Source: JBCCRH01 sp039208045 (lineage in GTDB: Bacteria > Bacteroidota > Bacteroidia > Chitinophagales > Saprospiraceae). Taken from it: DNA of 9,005 nucleotides. This document shows, in pieces, positions 6,631 through 9,005 of this stretch. The stretch spans positions 1 through 9,005 of the forward strand of contig JBCCRH010000247.1 in the NCBI GenBank assembly GCA_039208045.1, read 5' to 3'. The position numbers were made by a program, and so were the translations under genes. How positions within the stretch are numbered: position 1 is the stretch's first letter; each line of letters starts with the position of its first letter. The notes under the pieces were generated by a model. The model ran no database searches. It worked only from the letters and a program-made list of their open reading frames with translations, and was not told the origin of the DNA.

Positions 6631-6738
6631 ATGATTACTCGCCAAATAGCACCGGCCATCCGCGATCAAGACTGGGCAGCGGCTTATGGTCAGTTAGTGA
6701 GTTGGCGGCGGGTGAGTTCTTTATTTTCAGGAGAATAG
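6631..6738 (+). CDS. Doubtful 35-codon ORF or N-terminal gene remnant
   Basis: A short frame starts MITRQIAPAIRDQDWAAAYG and ends SSLFSGE. It looks somewhat protein-like (amphipathic, AIRDQDW start) but I do not recognise it. It follows the 44-bp palindrome by 15 bp and has no clear ribosome site. It could be the broken 5' end of a gene lost at the locus boundary, since nothing downstream continues it. It could equally be chance. Confidence -1.
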   Translation: MITRQIAPAIRDQDWAAAYGQLVSWRRVSSLFSGE

Positions 6739-6773
6739 AAGACTAAATATCGTGTAGCAAAAATAAGTTTTAG

Positions 6774-6863
6774 GGCCACGCGGATTACAAATCCACTTAG
6801 CGCGGGCCAGACTTTACGAAAAAAGCCCGGCACGTGCTCAGCGGATTTGCAATCCGCTGTGGG
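6774..6863. repeat. REPIN-like pair of inverted short palindromes
   Basis: Two related units face each other. The left unit (about 6776-6815) contains GCGGATTACAAATCC. The right unit (about 6825-6863), read on the minus strand, gives GCGGATTGCAAATCCGCTGA. Beyond these cores both share a GAGC/TAGC-CG-GCC-G-CTTT pattern, so similarity covers roughly 35-40 bp per arm. The right unit has a perfect 8-bp stem around TGC (AGCGGATT at 6840-6847, AATCCGCT at 6851-6858). The left unit has a 5-bp stem (GGATT 6782-6786, AATCC 6790-6794). The centre is ACGAAAAAAGC. This layout resembles REP doublets dispersed in bacterial genomes. I cannot test genome copy number from here. Confidence -1.
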
Positions 6864-6901
6864 ATGTTAATTTACTTATATTACAGTATACTAAATCATC
6901 C

Positions 6902-7135
6902 TCATTCTGTGCAGAAATCTGCACAAAAGTCACATGAATCGGTACTAAAGGGCTTATCTACCACTTCCTGATGCACCACATATCCAAAATTATTGAAAAT
7001 CAATAATTGGGTACTGCCATCTAGCAATTGCTCCGTCACTACTGTGCAGCTTGGGTGAGTAGGTGAAGGATGGCAGCTGGTCATGGTGAGGATGCTTGCT
7101 ACTATGAGCAAAAATGTGGTAACATACTTGTTCAT
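6902..7135 (-). CDS. Predicted 77-residue mini-lipoprotein carrying a T9SS-tail fragment
   Basis: The N-terminus (residues 1-21, MNKYVTTFLLIVASILTMTSC) looks like a lipoprotein signal peptide with Cys21 as the lipidation site; Met at -3 is less usual. Residues about 30-60 (TVVTEQLLDGSTQLLIFNNFGYVVHQEVV) match part of the type IX sorting tail of the upstream gene (TVVTDAPFNETAQLMIFNSLGQVVHQQVL), and the DNA is similar too. The fragment lacks both the PNPF start and the final PAGTY strand of a full tail. It ends in a Cys-rich DSCDFCADFCTE. It lies 132 bp downstream of that gene on the same strand, with a terminator hairpin between. It may be a real small surface protein or a decaying duplicate. 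The start is supported by the signal peptide and a purine-rich AAGAAG just before ATG. Confidence -1.
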   Translation of the reverse strand: MNKYVTTFLLIVASILTMTSCHPSPTHPSCTVVTEQLLDGSTQLLIFNNFGYVVHQEVVDKPFSTDSCDFCADFCTE

Positions 7136-7154
7136 CTTCTTGGTTTTTGGATTA

Positions 7155-7185
7155 AAAAATGGGCATGCTATCGACTAGCATGCCC
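7155..7185 (-). terminator. Intrinsic terminator of the T9SS repeat-protein gene
   Basis: GGGCATGCTA (7161-7170) and TAGCATGCCC (7176-7185) form a perfect 10-bp stem with a TCGAC loop. Read on the minus strand it is followed by ATTTTTT. It starts 82 nt after the stop codon at 7268 and ends about 20 nt before the start of the mini-lipoprotein gene, so it also lies in the leader of that gene. Confidence -1.
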
Positions 7186-7202
7186 TACTTTAAAAAGCCT
7201 AG

Positions 7203-7237
7203 CACGCGCCCAGTGGTCGCCTGAGGCGAACCGCGTG
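7203..7237. repeat. Imperfect hairpin in the 3' untranslated region of the T9SS gene
   Basis: TCGCC (7217-7221) and GGCGA (7225-7229) pair around TGA, flanked by GGT/ACC with a one-base bulge, and by CACGC (7203-7207) with GCGTG (7233-7237). It lacks a following T-run on either strand, so it is not a classical terminator. It may stabilise the 3' end of the mRNA or be a REP-like element. The call rests on base pairing only. Confidence -1.
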
Positions 7238-7267
7238 AACCTAAAACTTCTTTTGTTGTACAACCTC

Positions 7268-9005
7268 TTAATACTCCACTTTCACTATCGGCACGCGCTG
7301 CTTACGCCCCTGCTCCTCCAAAATGACATGGTACGTGCCTGCTGGTAAAGCAGAAGCATCAATTATCGTCGATGGATCGTATAGCACTTGCTGATGTACC
7401 ACTTGGCCAAGGCTGTTGAAAATCATCAATTGCGCTGTTTCATTGAATGGTGCATCGGTTACTACGGTGAAGGTTTCTCGGAACGGATTGGGGAAAGCCC
7501 GGAAGGTAGTAGTCTCTATTTCCGATTCATCATTTGCTAATTGGTGCAACTGGCCAATTCCTTGGCATTCTACCGTTGCCTCGCAAGTTGTCACGCAGCC
7601 ATTGGCGTCGGTTACCTTGGCGGCAATTCTTGCTAATCCGAACCCAATGTGAATCTCTGCGGTATTGCCATAGGAGGCGGCTACGATACAGCCTGTGCCT
7701 ATCACTTCCCAATGCACATCGTAAGGAGCAGTACCGCCGTCAATAGCTACGGCATATACATTGTTTTTGCTATTGCAACTGGGCTCAAAATAACCTTCGA
7801 TGGCACAGCTCAAGTCCGTCGTATTATAAGCGTAGATGGTTTGTTCTGCTGCTGCGGTATTGCCGCAAATGTCGGTTGCTGTAATGGTTCTTAGGACGAT
7901 GCCATCACCATCGGTATTCCTGAAATCTTCTGTTTGTATGGTGTAATCAATGCCGTCGGCCTGATTTAAGATCTCCAACTCTGGCAAGTCTGTAGTACAG
8001 TAGATACTCAGTTCTTCGGCGATGTCAATGGCAGGTATCTCATCTTGCACTACCTCAAAGTAGAGGTGATACGCAAAGGTATTGCCACAAAGGGCTAAGA
8101 AATTCCACGTGTAAGTCATGGTGGCTACTACCCCATCTTCACAATCGTCCATTGGAAGGTAGTGCTGCTCAAATGAGCTTTCCAGCGTGCGCCCGCAAGG
8201 GTCTAATCCTGCAACTGCTAGCTTGTCAATTGCTTGTAAAGCATCCATAAGGGTTTCATCCGATAGGCTAATGCTAGATTGACCGTTGGCAATCAGCATT
8301 TGGAGCGTTGGGTTAATCACAACATATTCTACCTCAAAATCATCCGGATAGATGTGTTGCACAAAGTTGGTCGTGTTCCCACAATCGTCCGTCGCACTCC
8401 ATACGCGCTCGGTGAGCTGGTAGGCACTGCATACCTCTACTACTTCTTCGCTCATTAGCGTTGCCGCAATATTGGCTCCCATACAAGCATCGTATGCCTG
8501 CACTGCTGTCGTAGCAGCTGCCTGGCAGGTGGTATTGGGGAGTTCAAATTGTGGGCCTGCTGTATCCACAAAGTGGATCGTTTGATTGACGGTAGTAGCT
8601 AAGCCGCAAGCATCAGTAGCGGTGATGGTTCGGTAGAGGGTCTCCTCGTGGCCGCAAGTTCCACTTATCGTTTCTGTAGCAATATCCAAGCTGACTGCTC
8701 CACAATTATCGCTAGCGTTTAGTGTTGGAATGGCCTCTCCACAAGCAAGGGTCAGCGTGGGTTCGTAATCCAAGAAATATGGAGGGGTGTTGTCTATTAT
8801 ATCTACCACATACTCCAAGGTATCAGTGTAGCCACATGCTGTGCTGGCCGTCCATTGTAGTTTCAGCTTGCCGCCGCCTGCTTCGCAAGAATTGGGTACC
8901 AGTATTTCAGCGAAAGCGATATCCAAACTGCCCAAACAAGGGTATACAGGCTGTACGGCACTTGCATCAAAGCTTGTGTACTGCCCCGCATTTCCATCAC
9001 ACTCA
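7268..9005 (-). CDS. Type IX secretion-system-exported repeat protein, C-terminal part (5' end outside window)
   Basis: The frame is open to the right edge (578 codons visible). A TTG at 8935 could serve as a start, but the 23 codons upstream are open and similar in composition, so the gene continues past 9005. The visible part is made of Cys-rich HYR/Ig-like beta modules with recurring TATDACG, SATDDCG and TATDICGN motifs, typical of large cell-surface or secreted adhesins of Bacteroidota. The last 78 residues (7271-7504) form a Por-type T9SS sorting tail: AFPNPF, then MIFNSLGQVVHQQV, LPAGTYHV and a basic-hydrophobic end, KVEY. The tail directs outer-membrane export and is usually cleaved. 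The function of the whole protein (adhesion, gliding or other) cannot be told from this part. It is transcribed away from the right edge toward the DGR locus and ends in the hairpin at 7161-7185. Confidence -1.
   Translation of the reverse strand, partial: ECDGNAGQYTSFDASAVQPVYPCLGSLDIAFAEILVPNSCEAGGGKLKLQWTASTACGYTDTLEYVVDIIDNTPPYFLDYEPTLTLACGEAIPTLNASDNCGAVSLDIATETISGTCGHEETLYRTITATDACGLATTVNQTIHFVDTAGPQFELPNTTCQAAATTAVQAYDACMGANIAATLMSEEVVEVCSAYQLTERVWSATDDCGNTTNFVQHIYPDDFEVEYVVINPTLQMLIANGQSSISLSDETLMDALQAIDKLAVAGLDPCGRTLESSFEQHYLPMDDCEDGVVATMTYTWNFLALCGNTFAYHLYFEVVQDEIPAIDIAEELSIYCTTDLPELEILNQADGIDYTIQTEDFRNTDGDGIVLRTITATDICGNTAAAEQTIYAYNTTDLSCAIEGYFEPSCNSKNNVYAVAIDGGTAPYDVHWEVIGTGCIVAASYGNTAEIHIGFGLARIAAKVTDANGCVTTCEATVECQGIGQLHQLANDESEIETTTFRAFPNPFRETFTVVTDAPFNETAQLMIFNSLGQVVHQQVLYDPSTIIDASALPAGTYHVILEEQGRKQRVPIVKVEY

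Noticed and set aside
7255..7264. GTTGTACAAC 10-bp palindrome just after the T9SS gene
   Set aside because: Too short and without a paired site or T-run to support an operator or terminator call.
8933..8935. TTG as start of the T9SS repeat protein
   Set aside because: The frame stays open to the window edge with similar Cys-containing sequence, and no signal peptide follows the TTG, so it is internal.

Overview
The window looks like a chromosomal accessory region from a member of the Bacteroidota. A Saprospiraceae-like, possibly filamentous or aggregate-forming lineage is my best guess. The grounds are a large secreted protein with a C-terminal type IX secretion (Por-type) sorting tail, HYR/Ig-like 'ATDxCG' repeats, and the general style of the FGE-fold and CHAT-domain proteins. 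The assignment is inference; no rRNA or other taxonomic marker is present.

About 1-6560 is a complete diversity-generating retroelement (DGR) with two target genes. In order it holds: target 1, an FGE/C-type-lectin-fold protein whose first few codons are cut off by the window edge (1-843, +); an Avd-type accessory protein on the opposite strand (903-1256, -); the DGR reverse transcriptase (1266-2372, +); the template repeat TR (2333-2458), which overlaps the end of the RT gene; a roughly 270-bp non-coding spacer; a 973-residue LRR-Roc-COR-CHAT protein (2729-5650, +); and target 2, a second FGE-fold protein (5676-6500, +). Aligned by eye without gaps, TR differs from the variable repeat of target 1 (VR1, 707-832) at 15 positions and from that of target 2 (VR2, 6364-6488) at 18. 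Every difference is at a TR adenine and no non-adenine position differs, which is the signature of adenine-specific mutagenic homing. Both VRs are followed by the same 28-bp hairpin/T7 element, which the TR lacks.

The striking arrangement is the apparent operon of a hypermutated binding protein (target 2) 25 bp downstream of a ROCO GTPase fused to a caspase-like CHAT protease domain with an intact His/Cys pair. My model is a self-diversifying recognition module coupled to a signalling or cell-death effector, conceptually like a variable receptor plus an NLR-like executor. This is inference from domain architecture and gene order.

From 6500 to 6900 the DNA is largely non-coding and rich in structure: the post-VR hairpin, a perfect 44-bp palindrome, a doubtful 35-codon ORF, and a REPIN-like pair of inverted palindromes. 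From 6902 to the right edge everything is on the minus strand: a 77-residue predicted mini-lipoprotein that carries a degenerate copy of a T9SS tail segment, a hairpin/T-run terminator, and the C-terminal 578 codons of a T9SS-exported repeat protein that continues beyond the window.
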